From Isoetes taiwanensis (Eukaryota > Streptophyta > Lycopodiopsida > Isoetales > Isoetaceae): DNA of 64,000 nucleotides. The first letter of the stretch is position 1. Each line of letters starts with the position of its first letter. This document shows positions 35,433-46,560 of this stretch, one piece after another. The translations under genes and the position numbers were made by a program. The stretch spans positions 18,591,558 to 18,655,557 of the forward strand of contig JAJEKV010000025.1 in assembly GCA_021234155.1 (NCBI GenBank), read 5' to 3'. Under the pieces are notes generated by a model, which worked only from the letters and a program-made list of their open reading frames with translations, was not told where the DNA came from and did no database searches.

Positions 35433-36419
35433 ACTTTAGAGCTTGCCTCTGGGATCCTGGGCTATGATCTAATTAACCTCAGTGAGGAAGACTTCTTTAT
35501 GCCAGAAAACCCCAAAGATTGGAGAATCTTTGTTCTCCTTTGGAGGATCTGGAAGGGCAGGAACTCTTTCATTTTTAATTATGAAATTATTCCACCGGAA
35601 GGAATAAGTAAACAGTTTCAATATGATGTTAAGTGGATTCAAGATATTAATGGTTGACTCTATGATTGCAGGTACTTTATTTCTGCTGGTGCGCAAACTT
35701 AAATGGAGGAAGATGGATCTAAACACGAACAACGAATGGGTTAAAATTTTCTGGGCAGCCAAAGTGTTGGAGCATATGGAACAATGTCGTTGTGGATGCT
35801 GCTGCGATCAGAATTACAATATCAGAAGAGAATTAATCTGCCAGGCAAAAGATAGCAGAGGCCGGTTCAACATGGCTAAAGCAAAATCATGTATGTGCAT
35901 CTATTGCACCTTTCATGAGACGACAAAAAGAAAGGCAAGGAAGACCAAAAATTTCAACCTGAAATCTTACCACTGAATGCTCTCTCTTTCGAAGATACAG
36001 ACTTTTTTTAAAAAAATTAGCAGGGTTATCTATCAGTATTTATCAGTTTTTTGTATGAACAAGTAAAGGTCGATCCATGATTTACAATCAGGTTTTTTCG
36101 GATCACCTATCTATTTTAGGGTTCCTCCTCCCTTTACTTATATATATATAGAAGCCTTCAATTAAAAAAAAACATATGCTTAGTTACAGTGGGAAAATAT
36201 AAAAAAAAAAAGTTAGGAAATTTAATAATTTGCATGGTTTTTCAAAAAGATTTTATTACTGAAGGAATATCATTCTATTAGGGATTGGTTTCGTACGTTT
36301 TTGTTGAAAGTAGTAGATGGTATAAAGTAAAAAAATATGTGTGTATTAGGCATTTAGGTTAGAAAGAAACAACATTGTGCATGTGCACTCCTATTTGTTC
36401 GTGAAGTGGTGTTCCATTA

Positions 36420-36667
36420 AGACTAGTACAATGTCCCATAGGGAAATATGACGATGAATCTCAAAACGAGTGGAAAACAGAAAAGCGATAAGGGAGCCTT
36501 CCCAATCAACGGGAATCCGTCGTGTGATGAGGAAGACAGTGGTCGATGGGTGTATGGGGAGTGTGAAACCAAAAGGGAATGATGAGATACTTGCTAAGTG
36601 GTCTATGGAGATGTGTGATCAAGGTCAAGGCATCACCATTGGCCTTTTAGATCTGCACAGTGCTTAG
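36420..36667 (+). pseudogene. N-terminal DNA-binding remnant of the DDE_1 transposase
   Basis: Single-copy part before the duplicated unit. The frame reading KGNDEILAKWSMEMCDQGQG and ITIGLLDL resembles the CENP-B-type helix-turn-helix of this transposase family (LxxWIxEMxxxGxxVTxxxL). A stop at 36665-36667 and frame changes follow. It is not repeated in front of the second unit, so the duplication began downstream of it. Confidence 0.5.
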
Positions 36668-38737
36668 AAGTGCGAAGAGTGAAAGCAATGAACTCCATCA
36701 ACCTTGAAGGTTTCTATATTGGTCTAAAGAAGTGTTATGATGAGCCAAAATTAGATCCAAGCAGAGTTTGAAATTGTAATGAAACAGTTGTCTAAGCTGG
36801 CAATAGAGCAACTGTGAGAATTTTGGCAAGGCAGGGAGATAGAAATGTGACTCAGACTATCCCCAAAAGTAGGGAATATTTGACTGCATTATATTATTCA
36901 ATACAGCAGGAGCAAAATTGAGCTTAGCCTGCTTGACTTTAATCTTCAACCATACGGATTCGCCAACTTGAAACTCGCGTGGCATGCGATGCTTATCCGC
37001 AACACTCTTTTATCTACTTCTGGCTGCTAACAAATACTTCCTCGACCAAGGCTTGCATATCCGTAAGCAATTCTTGGGACACATCCACCATGGAAACTCG
37101 TTTATGTCACGTGTATAGAGTAAGGCATTGGTACCCATAATTGATCATAAATGGAGACATTCTGGAAGAATCTTGCTTGGTACTATTATAGGCAAACTAT
37201 ATAGTCTGCCCATTGTGACTGTTTGTTCCAAATATACTTACATAGCATGTCCTCATTATCTTTATGTCTTCAAAGGCAAGAGAATGAGGGATAAGGATCT
37301 TCTCATAGGTTGTGAACCAGGGGCAGCAATGTCTTACCAAAAAAAAGGCTTGGATCACGCATGATATTTGATGCATGTATGGTCATGACCACATCAAGAA
37401 GAATGTTCCAGGTGTGATTTATGTTGAGAGGCCCAATTTGCTTATTTGTGATGGCATGGTTCATATGTCAACCTGAAAGTAATTCAGCATGCTAGAGACA
37501 TTGGCCTTTACATATTTCAATTGCCACTCCATACACCCTATGAACTTCAACCATTGGATGTGTATAGATCCATGTTTGGACCCATGAAAGGAGCATTCAG
37601 AAATTTGAGGCAATGATATATGATCAGTAATAAGCAAAAGGAGTCTGCATAGGAAGATTTAGCAGCATTAGTTCCAAATTCTTTGGCTGCCCCTAGTACC
37701 AACAAGATTGGTTTTGCAACTACAAGAATATGGCCTTGGAAATATATGTTAGTAGCACCTAATCCTGAAGCTGAAAGACTGGTTGTACAAGATAGTGGAA
37801 GCGAGAATGAAGATGAGCATCAACATGAAAACATGATTACAGAAAATGAAGTTGTTGGAATCATTATGGAATTTCAAAGTGCTCCAACTTCTACTACTCC
37901 AGGTCCAAATGCTACACCTTCTACTACTCCAGATCAGTATGTATTACTTGTATTGTGTGTACCAAATTCTTCTAATTTGAAGCTAACAATTGGCATGTCT
38001 TCATTGTAGGAACTTCTAACTCGAATGGTAATACTTCCAATTGCTGTAAAACTGTCAGTGGTAGGGCAAGGGCATGTAGATATTGCAGCTAGAATGCACT
38101 TATTGACAATGGTTCTAGACATGCTACCACCAACCCAACTAGGCATGGTAGAAGGAGGCTGCCACTAGAGCTTGCAGGTAGATTGATGATCACCTCGGAT
38201 GAGATCATTCGAACTAAAATTGATGAGCAGCAAAGGAAATTAGAGACTGATAGGATTAGGCAAGATAAGTAGATTGAGAAGAGGAAACTTCAGGCTGAAA
38301 GAAAGAAGGCCAAAGAGGCAGCACAACAAATAAAAAAACATGCCAAATCTCTTAAGAAAGCCGAGAAAAGAGTTGACAGGCTTCGAGATGACACTGCAAC
38401 CAAATTGAGGTTTATCCTTTATGGTTCTAGTGGCAACATCGAACTGACAAGATCAAATTTTTGGGAAGACTAAACAATTAATAGGGATGCGAATTGCTGC
38501 CATAAGTTTGAGAAAGACTAGTGGAAGCCCTCCAGATTTTTCCATGTAATGGTCTTGCAGAAATGCAAATTGTGGAAGCAGCTGATATGGCCACTAGTAA
38601 TATTCCTTGTTGCAAGTGTGTAATTTGAGAAGGCAGCTGATAACATTCGAGTTGAAAAAGCAATTAGTAATATTTTAGATGAAGAGCGTTACAATCCAGC
38701 TGATGATCATCATGTTAATGGCCTTTATATATAGCAA
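36668..38737 (+). pseudogene. DDE_1 (CENP-B/pogo-type) transposase pseudogene, tandem unit 1
   Basis: Decayed transposase of the DDE_1 superfamily. Landmarks in order: DPSRV-NCNETVV (first catalytic box, normally NxDET; here Asn replaces Asp), ILARQGDRNVTQTIP, an inserted antisense gypsy piece (about 36911-37214), YLYVFKGKRMRD and CEPGAAMS (the conserved KGKRxRDN and CEPGxAM boxes), a DGHGSYV box damaged by one missing G near 37455, then RDIGLYIFQLPLHTPYELQ and PLDVYRSMFGPMKGAFRNLR with the third catalytic Asp, and FATTRIWPW. The tail is a charged coiled-coil. Compared with unit 2, this copy lacks about 60 bp near 38700. It cannot make a working enzyme. Confidence 0.82.
36911..37214 (-). mobile_element. 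Antisense Ty3/gypsy integrase fragment in unit 1
   Basis: Between the first catalytic box and the KGKR box of the transposase, the minus strand encodes the integrase core end of a gypsy element. It has the same content as the unit 2 copy but with a 12-bp deletion near 37197 (CCACCAAATGGA missing) and a few changes. Its presence at the same place in both tandem units shows that it arrived before the duplication. Confidence 0.75.
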
Positions 38738-40861
38738 GTGCGAAGAGTAAAAGCAATGAACTCCATCAACCTTGAAGGTTTCTATATTGGTCTAAAGAAG
38801 TGTTATGATGAGCCAAAATTAGATCCAAGCAGAGTTTGAAATTGTAATGAAACAACTGTCCAAGCTGGCAATAGAGTAACTGTGAGAATTTTGGCAAGGC
38901 AGGGAGATAGAAATGTGACTCAGACTATCCCCAAAAGTAGGGAATGTTTGACTACATTATATTATGTCAATACAGCAGGAGCAAAATTGAGCTTAGCCTG
39001 CTTGACTTTAATCATACGGATTCGCCAACTTGAAACTCGTGTGGCATGCGATGCTTATCCGCAACACTCTTTTATCTACTTCTGGCTGCTAACAAATATT
39101 CACGAACTTCCTCGACCAAGGCTTGCATATCCGTAAGCAATTCTTGGGACACATCGACGTCTTGGAAACTCGGTTATGTCATGTGTATGGAGTAAGGCAT
39201 TGGTACCCATAATTGATCATAAATGGAGACATTCTGGAAGAATCTTGCTTGGTACTATTATAGGCAAACTCCACCAAATGGATATAGTCTGCCCATTGTG
39301 ACTGTTTGTTCCAAATATACTTACATAGCATGTCCTCATTATCTTTATGTCTTCAAAGGCAAGAGAACGAGGGATAATGATCTTCTCATAGGCTGTGAAC
39401 CAGGGGCAGCAATGTCTTACCAAAAAAAGGCTTGGATCATGCATGATATTTGATGCATGTATGGTCATGACCACATCAAGAAGAATGTTCCAGGTGTGAT
39501 TTATGTTGAGAGGCCCAATTTGCTTATTTGTGATGGGCATGGTTCATATGTCAACCTGAAAGTAATTGGCATGCTAGAGACATTGGCCTTTACATATTTC
39601 AATTGCCACTCCATACACCCTATGAACTTCAACCATTGGATGTGTATAGATCCATGTTTGGACCCATGAAAGGAGCATTCAGAAATTTGAGGCAATGATA
39701 TATGATCAGTAATAAGCAAAAGGAGTCTGCATAGGAAGATTTAGCAGCATTAGTTCCAAATTCTTTGGCTGCCCCTAGTAACAACAAGATTGATTTTGCA
39801 ACTACAAGAATATGGCCTTGGAAATATATGGCAGTAGCACCTAATCCTGAAGCTGAAAGACTGATAGTGGAAGCGAGAATGAAGATGAGCATCAACATGA
39901 AAACATGACTACAGAAAATGAAGTTGTTGGAATCATTATGGAATTTCAAAGTGCTACTACTCCAGGTCCAAATGCTACACCTTCTACTACTCCAGATTAG
40001 TATATATTACTTGTATTGTGTGTACCAAATTCTTCTAGTTTGAAGCTAACAATTGGCATGTCTTCATTGTAGGAACTTCTAACTCGAATGGTAATACTTC
40101 AATTCTTTGTAAAGCTGTCGATTGGTAGGGCAAGGGCATGTAGATATTGCAGCTAGAATGCACTTATTGACAATGGTTCTAGATAGGCTACCACCAACCC
40201 AACTAGGCATGGTAGAAGGAGGCTGCCACTAGAGCTTGCAGGTAGATTGATGATCACCTCGGATGAGATCATTAGAACTAAAATTGATGAGCAGCAAAGG
40301 AAATTAGAGACTGATACGATTAAGCAAGATAAGCAGATTGAGAAGAAGAAACTTCAGGCTGAAAGAAAGAAGGGCAAAGATGCAGCACAACAAATAAAAA
40401 AACATGCCAAATCTCTTAAGAAAGCTGAGAAAAGAGTTGACAGGCTTTGAGATGACACTGCAATCAAATTGAGGCTTATCCTTTATGGTTCTAGTGGCAA
40501 GATCAAACTGACACTTGATCAAATTTTTGGGGAAGACTAAACAATTAATAGGGATGTGAATTGCTGCCATAAGTTTGAGAAAGACTAGCCCTCCAGATTT
40601 TTCCATGTAATGGTCTTGCAGAAATGCAAATTGTGGAAGCAGCTGATATGGCCACTAGTAATATTCCTTGTTGCAAGTGTGTAATTTGAGAAGGCATCTG
40701 ATAACATTCGAGTTGAAAAAGCAATTAGTAATATTTTAGATGAAGAGCGTTACAATCCAGCTGAAGGTAATGAACCTGGTATGGAGATCAATCTTCCAGA
40801 AGATGAAGAGCAGTGCATTCTAGTTGATCATCATGTTAATGATGCCTTTATATATAGCAAG
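38738..40861 (+). pseudogene. DDE_1 transposase pseudogene, tandem unit 2
   Basis: Near-copy of the preceding unit starting at GTGCGAAGAGTAAAAGCAAT and ending at TTATATATAGCAAG. The DGHGSYV box is intact here (about 39528-39550), while a short deletion just after it (the QHA of unit 1 is missing) shifts the frame before the PLDV box; the two copies therefore carry complementary lesions. The Asn-for-Asp change in the first catalytic box is shared, so it predates the duplication. The coiled-coil tail is open from 40247 to 40450. Downstream the frame remains open through LPEDEEQCILVDHHVNDAF to a stop near 40926, giving a C-terminus that is truncated in unit 1. Confidence 0.82.
38981..39299 (-). 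mobile_element. Antisense Ty3/gypsy integrase fragment in unit 2
   Basis: Read on the minus strand from 39299: QWADYIHLVEFAYNSTKQD followed by SRMSPFMINYGYQCLTP, the well-known end of the gypsy integrase core (QWxxxLxxxEFAYN...TGxSPFxxxYGxxP). After a frame change come DMQALVEEVREYLLAAR-like and ADKHRMPHEFQVGESVW-like segments, the start of the integrase C-terminal domain. The insert has no LTR or target duplication that I can see, so it looks like filler DNA or a remnant of an older insertion rather than a whole element. Confidence 0.8.
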
Positions 40862-40926
40862 TTGCCCATGTCTGTAGAATCTGCAGAAGGACTAGTACGT
40901 CGTATTCAAGCAACCTTTATAATTTA

Positions 40927-41929
40927 AAAAACAGTAAATATAACGTCCTGAAGTAGCCTTATACAATTTACCTTCATAATTCCATGTAGATGCTGCTGCT
41001 AACTGTCAAAGATACAATAAAATAAAATAATGATGCTTGAAAGAAGTAGGATAAACTGATGAGATGTTGACAACTAGGATGCATGCCATAATATTGTTGG
41101 CATTGTTGGCCTTCAAATTAGAATAAACTATCCATTGTGAAATCCAGATGGCATAGAAGGCTAAGCTGTAATATTTCTGAATCATTACTTTCTTTGTCTT
41201 GGTCTTTCTTTAGCAGTACTCTTTCATCCAAAGAGAAATTGTCTCGTCTCTCATGGAAGTCAATTTATTGCTAGCAAATAACAGTTGTTTTCACAACATT
41301 CCGTGTGCAAAACCTATTTCCTTTGCAGAGTTAAATTTGTATAAGAGAAGATAGAGTCTAATATTCATTCTTTTGTTTTAAATTAAACTCTTGTCTTTGA
41401 TGATCATCCATATCCATAGATTTCCAGTATAAGAAGAAGACATGAGAATCGTGAGCCCAAACATCCCAGCAGAAAAGCACGAAGAATAGGCCCTCCTTTC
41501 ATTTATGGCTTAATAGAAAATTTGAAATGTGTAAATGCAAACAACCCAACTTGATTTCACAGATATTGGCCTTTGCTCTGGCAGATACTTGCTCAGACAA
41601 GCCAACATTTTTGTTTTCAGATTGGCCATAATTTTAATCTAATTTTCAGAATGTACCAGCAATGTTATTGAGGATTGCCCTAAGCCACACATTGAGGATT
41701 GCTCCTCCTTGTGTTCAAGTGTTATGAAGCTCCACAAATTCCTGTCTTTCACCTAAGGCATATTATAGTAAAGACGTATATAATAGAGATAAAGTGGTAA
41801 ACTAAAACAGGAATCAATGGTTGCACTCAATATTTACAAACTGAAGAAAATGATTTGCAATTTTAGTAGCTCTGGGTGCTTCAAGAACAAAGCTTACTCT
41901 GCAAGTTTTACAGAAAGACATGCTTTAAA
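40927..41929. other. No supported gene
   Basis: AT-rich spacer between the DDE_1 repeats and the gypsy chromodomain fragment. No recognisable coding text. Confidence 0.3.
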
Positions 41930-42300
41930 ACGCAATCAAAAACTTTGAAAGACCCTTCTTCTTGGGTTAAGAAGAAGATGCTACTTGGGTTCTTCTGTTG
42001 ATATGTGCTTCTACTTAACCAAATATCGTAGGATTTGAGTCCTTCTGGTTTGCTTATATGCTCGATCAAGAAGAGCTTTTGGGACGGTCTCCAATTGTTC
42101 CTCGGTCATTTCCAGAAGTGTTGGTGTATCAATATCTCATCTGGATCTGGCGTATACTTTTTCACAAGGCTTACATGAAAAACTTTATGGAACTTCAGAT
42201 ATGGGGGCAAATTCACCTTATAAGCGCGAGGGTGTTAGTATTTGAGCAAACTATATTCTCAAGTTTTGTGTCTATCAAGATTTAATCATCAACAACTTGT
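41930..42300 (-). mobile_element. Ty3/gypsy integrase C-terminus with chromodomain (chromovirus remnant)
   Basis: On the minus strand, KVNLPPYLKFHKVFHVSLVK followed by KYTPDPDE (about 42230-42150) is the gypsy GPY/F-end text (LPxxxxIHPVFHVSxLKxY). A few stops later, PKALLDRAYKQTRRTQILRY LVK-type text reads as the beginning of a chromodomain (the usual xILDxRxxxxRxxxxxxFLVKWKG). The piece naturally follows in protein order the integrase fragment found inside the DDE_1 units, so the same family, perhaps even the same original copy, is possible. No LTR recognised. Confidence 0.72.
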
Positions 42301-42479
42301 CTTAGCAAGTAATAAGGGAGCCAAAATATGGTCACTAATCCCTTATGCCACAACAATCATATTTTCAACAAACTTTTACACTTTCTCAAGCATTATGATA
42401 TGCTAGACCAAATTGTCGCTGCTGCTTCAAGATATATCTTCTCAGTCATAATTAAAGATATTTATAACTATTCTTGATA

Positions 42480-42867
42480 GATCCGGCGGTTCAGGGTTGA
42501 ATCAGTTTTCCAAATCAGGCCTCTTCAATTATCTACAAATATATCTCACAGGCGTATTAAAAATTGCCTCTGCACCATTGAAACCTAACCAGGTTTCCAC
42601 GCGTATCTTTTTCACGCATACTTTATACGGCGGAAAGGTATATGGGCGCTGCTTGCGGAATACAGCCTTAAAATTTGATTCTGAGCGCCTCAAACGCAAG
42701 CAGCGCCCCTTTTCACTTTTGATGCTCTTAACTTGCATTTCACTGCCACTGCTTCTCATGAATGCTTGTATGACTTATAACCTATTGCCACTGCTTCTCA
42801 TAGGCTAGAGTTTGCAGAATTATCAGATGAGTTTCCATCAAACAATTATTACATGATAATCACTTCA
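42480..42867 (-). mobile_element. Probable 3' LTR of the copia element (partial limits)
   Basis: On the minus strand the polypurine tract is followed by TGAAGTGATTATCATG, a plausible LTR start at 42867. A TATA-like GCCGTATAAAGTATG lies near 42635. The far end (about 42480) is a guess, since no 5' LTR is present in the window for comparison. The region also contains repeated GAGAAGCAGTGGCA text (near 42745 and 42790). Confidence 0.5.
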
Positions 42868-42877
42868 TTCCCCCTTC
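42868..42877 (-). other. Polypurine tract of the copia element
   Basis: GAAGGGGGAA on the minus strand, 17 bases downstream of the polymerase stop codon (42894-42896) and immediately before the putative LTR start. This is the expected plus-strand primer site. Confidence 0.65.
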
Positions 42878-42893
42878 ATGTAATAATGAGATT

Positions 42894-43918
42894 TCAATTG
42901 CATTGTATTAAAGTTCTCAGCTGTAGAAACCTGTTCACTGTAAGTGCTTTAGTTAGGATATCAGCTAGCTGATCATTTGTCCCAATATGTATCATTTGCA
43001 ACTAGTTTTTCTTTACCATGTCTCTCAAAAAGTGAACCTCCATTTCGATGTGCTTTGTTCTTTCATGAAGCACAGGATTTTTTGACATGGCTATGCAGCT
43101 TGTATTATCACAGTAAATAACTGTAGGATTTTCTTGTTGAGTTTCCAATTCTGCTAATAGCCTTCTTTCCCAAATTAATTCCTTGGCTACCAAACAAGCT
43201 GCACTGTATTCAGCTTCTGCACTTGACAAAGCTATGCTAGATTGCTTTTTGCACTTCCAGGCTACAGAAGCTCCACCCAGAATTAAGTATCCTGAGGTAG
43301 ATTTCCTTTGATCTAAATCTCCCCCCCAATCTGAATCGCAGTAAGCTTTTAATTCCAATTTAGTTGGATTATACATAACACCAACTTTCAAAGAGCCTTT
43401 CAAATATCTTAGTATTCTTTTTGCTGCAATCCAATGGGCTATCCCTGGATTATTGTTGTACCTACTCAACAAATTTACAGCAAATGATATATCTGGCCTT
43501 GTACAATTAGCCACATATGCAAGACAACCAATTAAAGATCTATATGGTGTTTTTTTCCATTTGCTTTACCTCTTGAGCTGATTTTGGACACATATCTTCT
43601 GAAATTCTGTGTCTAGGTACTAGGGAGTATCTGCTACATTGCAATTCTCCATTTTGAAGGTTTTCAACATATTAGCAATATGTGTTTCCTGAGATAGAAG
43701 CAAAGTCTTATTTGTTTTGTCCCTGTAGACTTCAATCCCAAGGAATCTTTCTCCCAAATCAGTCATTTGAAAGCGTTTGCTCAAAATATTCTTACAGTGT
43801 AATAAAATGTTTTTGCCTTTTGCCACCATAATATTATCATCTACATACAAAGCAATTATACACCATTCATTTCCACTCCTGAATCTGTAGAGATTACCAT
43901 CACATATAAACTTCTCAA
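42894..43918 (-). pseudogene. Copia polymerase 3' part: RT end and RNase H (single copy)
   Basis: Continues the RT of unit A. Landmarks: ALYVDDNIMVA with the catalytic YVDD at 43836-43847, FLGIEVYRD, then after a broken stretch (about 43515-43620) CLAYVANCTRPDISFAVNLL and RILRYLKGS, followed by the RNase H domain with YCDSDWGGDLDQRKSTSGY, SLSSAEAEY-type text (here ALSSAEAEYSAA), YCDNTSCIAMSKNP and HERTKHIEMEVHFLRD. The ORF ends with LADILTKAL and a stop at 42894-42896. These motifs define a Ty1/copia polymerase (RT before RNase H, integrase upstream). Frameshifts occur near 43005 and 43515-43620. Present only once, unlike the part upstream. Confidence 0.9.
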
Positions 43919-46560
43919 ACCCTTGTTCAAGCAGATATCCATCCATGCATTTGTACCATTCCCTAGGAGCTTGTTTTAAACCATACACAGCTCGATTTAG
44001 CCTCCAAACTTTATCTGCACTTTCATCAAATCCTGGAGCTGGTTTTAAATAAATTTCTTCTTCTAACTTAGCATTCAAAAATGCAGTGCTCACATCCATG
44101 TGATGAATTTCTAAGTCTTCAGAGTTTGCAATTGATAACAGAATTCTAAGACTATTAATTTTCACCAATGGAGAAAATGTTTCATCAAAATCTTGACCTT
44201 GTTTTTTGAGTAAACCCTTGAGCAACAAGCCTAGCCTTGTATTCTCTGGATTTCCCATCAACTCCAGGCTTAATTCTGTATATCCATTTGCTTCCTATAA
44301 TGTTCTTATTTTCAGGTCTGTCCACTAGAGTATAGGTATTAGTTCTATGAAATGAGTTCATTTCATCTTCCATAACTTTTTCCCAATTATCTTTTATGCT
44401 TGCCACTTATAGCCTCAATGTAGGTTCTTGGAGCCTCTTCACTTTCTAGAATTAGAATATCAAATTTGTGTTTTATTTCCCTCTCAATTGGCAATAATCT
44501 TTTACTTCTGCCATGAGCATCTCTTCTAAACAATGTAGTATCTTTATTTTCATCCTTCAATATCCGAGCTTCTGTTCTTTTTTTTCTTCTGGATTTTTCT
44601 AATATTTGCTCATGAGCATGCTGAACTTCTTCTAAAGGTTCTTCTGAATGTCTTTCTTGAGCTGGCTCAGTTACATTTGCAGATTCCTGTTGAGGTGTAT
44701 AACTAAGATCTGCCTCACTTTCATTATCACTAAAGTCTGCAACATTGGTGTGACTTTTTTCACTGGATTTTTCTGCTTGTTGCAGTGGTTCTTCATATAA
44801 TCTACCAGCCCTTGCTTGATCATGTATAGTCTCCATGTCATTTGAAGTGTTTACTTTTGGAATGGTTTTATAGAACTGATTTTCAGAGAATACCACATCT
44901 CTACTAATAATGACTTTTCTCTGAGCTGGATTATATAACCTATATCCTTTAGAATTTGCATCATAACCTACCAGATAGCAGATATAGGATCGATCATCAA
45001 GCTTTTTCCTTATTTCTTCTGGAACCTGTGCAAAGGCCAAGCACCCATAAGTTTTAAATTTATCAAATGATGGAGCTTTACCAGCCCATAGCATTTCAGG
45101 TATGGCTCCATTGATGCTCACAGTAGGTAACCTGTTTTGGATCAACACAGCTGTTTTCAATGCCTCATCCCACAGAAAATTTGGCAGTCCTGAGTATTTC
45201 AACATAGATCTTACAGCATTTAGTAATGTTCTATTTTTCCTTTCAGCTACTCCATTCTGCTGTGGAGAATATGTACAAGTAAGCTGCCTTTTAATACCTC
45301 TGGAAGCACAAAACCATTTAAATTCATCTGACAGATATTCACCACCCCTGTCAGATCTAATACGTTTGACCTTAGCTCCTGTTTCTAGCTCTACTTCAGC
45401 CACAATGATTTTAAGAGCATCTAGAGCTTGATCTTTTGATTTCAATAGATAACAGTTAGTTCTTCTACTAAAATCATCTATAAATGTCATAAAATACTTG
45501 TATCGGATATCTTTGGTTACATTTATAGGTCCACACAAATCGTGAGAACTAACTCCAATATTCTTTTTGACCTATGAGCTCGACGACTTCTTAAAGGCTT
45601 GTCTAGCTTGCTTCCCAAGCATACATCCCGGCACAAATGTTCTCTTCTTTCTTTATTTGGGACATGATGATCAAGCCTTTCTTTTTCTAATATATCAAGA
45701 TTCTTGAAATTTGTATGCCCAAGTCTCGTTGTGCGATTTGTTTGGATGCACATTCAATGGAGTTAAGACATGGAATATGTTTGTAATGAAATCCAAACAA
45801 ATTACCAACACCGTCGCCAACAAACTTAATTTCATTATCTTGAAATATCGTACATTCGGTTTCTCAAATACAACTTTGTATCCAAGATCAACAAGTTGGC
45901 TTCTTGAAATTAGATTTCTCACTAAACCCGGGCACACACAATACATCTCACGAGTTTTTCTGGGTTTCCCATTCAAATCAAAAGTTCTAGAACACCGACC
46001 TCCTTAACTTCTTTGAATTCCACCATCTCCCTAGTTTGTACAATCCCATCTTTCTTCACACAATCTTGTAGTAGACTTGGCTTGAAAACTACACTTTTTA
46101 CGCTCTGAATCTATCACACAAAATTGTCATGCATAGATTTTGAAGCAAGAATTTTATTCGAGATATGATTACATTTTACCTCAAATATCTCATCTCCACT
46201 GCTTGCTTCTTCAGTTTCTTCTTCTTTGACCAAATTCAAGCTTGGCTGACTCCTTCCTCTTCCCCTGCCTCCACCTCTGGCACGACCCCTGCCTCTTCCA
46301 GATGAAGATTTGGGACTTGGACACACTGATTGCATTTAAAGCATGGCCCTATTTTATCCTTACTCATTCTTGAGGTACTTCCACCTCTTTTGATTTTTCC
46401 ACTATATAACACTTTTGGAGACTGTTCTTCATCATCAAATCCCCTTCGAGTTTGTTCAAATTCTGTTTGGATCATCTTTACAGCATGCTCCTTACTAGTA
46501 GCCACATTTCTAATTAACACTAGACCTGTCCCTACCACCATTCCTGATCCATGGACCAGA
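43919..46560 (-). mobile_element. Copia tandem unit A (gag end to mid-RT)
   Basis: Coding order runs from 46560 down. It contains a gag end with CFKCN and an RGRGRARGGGRGRGR tract, protease and GAG-pre-integrase parts (heavily altered, 45540-46130), the integrase core (44387-45538: FIDDFSRR, RSDRGGEYLS, YSPQQNGVAERKNRT, all standard copia landmarks) and the first half of RT (SKWIYRIKPGVDG, FSPLVKINSLRILL, MDVSTAFLNAKLEEEIYL, VYGLKQAPREWY). It joins without a break to the rest of RT and RNase H. Frame changes split the polyprotein near 44390 and 44260 and in the protease region. Confidence 0.9.

Larger units (their letters stand above)
29590..36183 (+). mobile_element. Full-length L1-type LINE with target duplication
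   Basis: The flanks AACATATGCTTAG at 29590-29602 and 36171-36183 are identical, the second directly after an A-run (36164-36171), which is the hallmark of target-primed insertion. The element body is therefore about 29603-36170, close to 6.57 kb. It contains a 5' UTR (29603-30075), an ORF1 region (30076-31987), an ORF2 region with endonuclease, reverse transcriptase and zf-RVT (32009-35432), a C-terminal tail (to about 35650) and a 3' UTR. Few lesions interrupt the coding regions, so the copy is rather young or its sequence contains errors. It inserted just upstream of the DDE_1 transposase pseudogene. Confidence 0.9.

Noticed and set aside
45102-45431. Plus-strand 109-codon ORFs repeated in the copia units (also 47743-48072)
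   Set aside because: Exact antisense shadow of the integrase core; repeated only because the copia segment is repeated.
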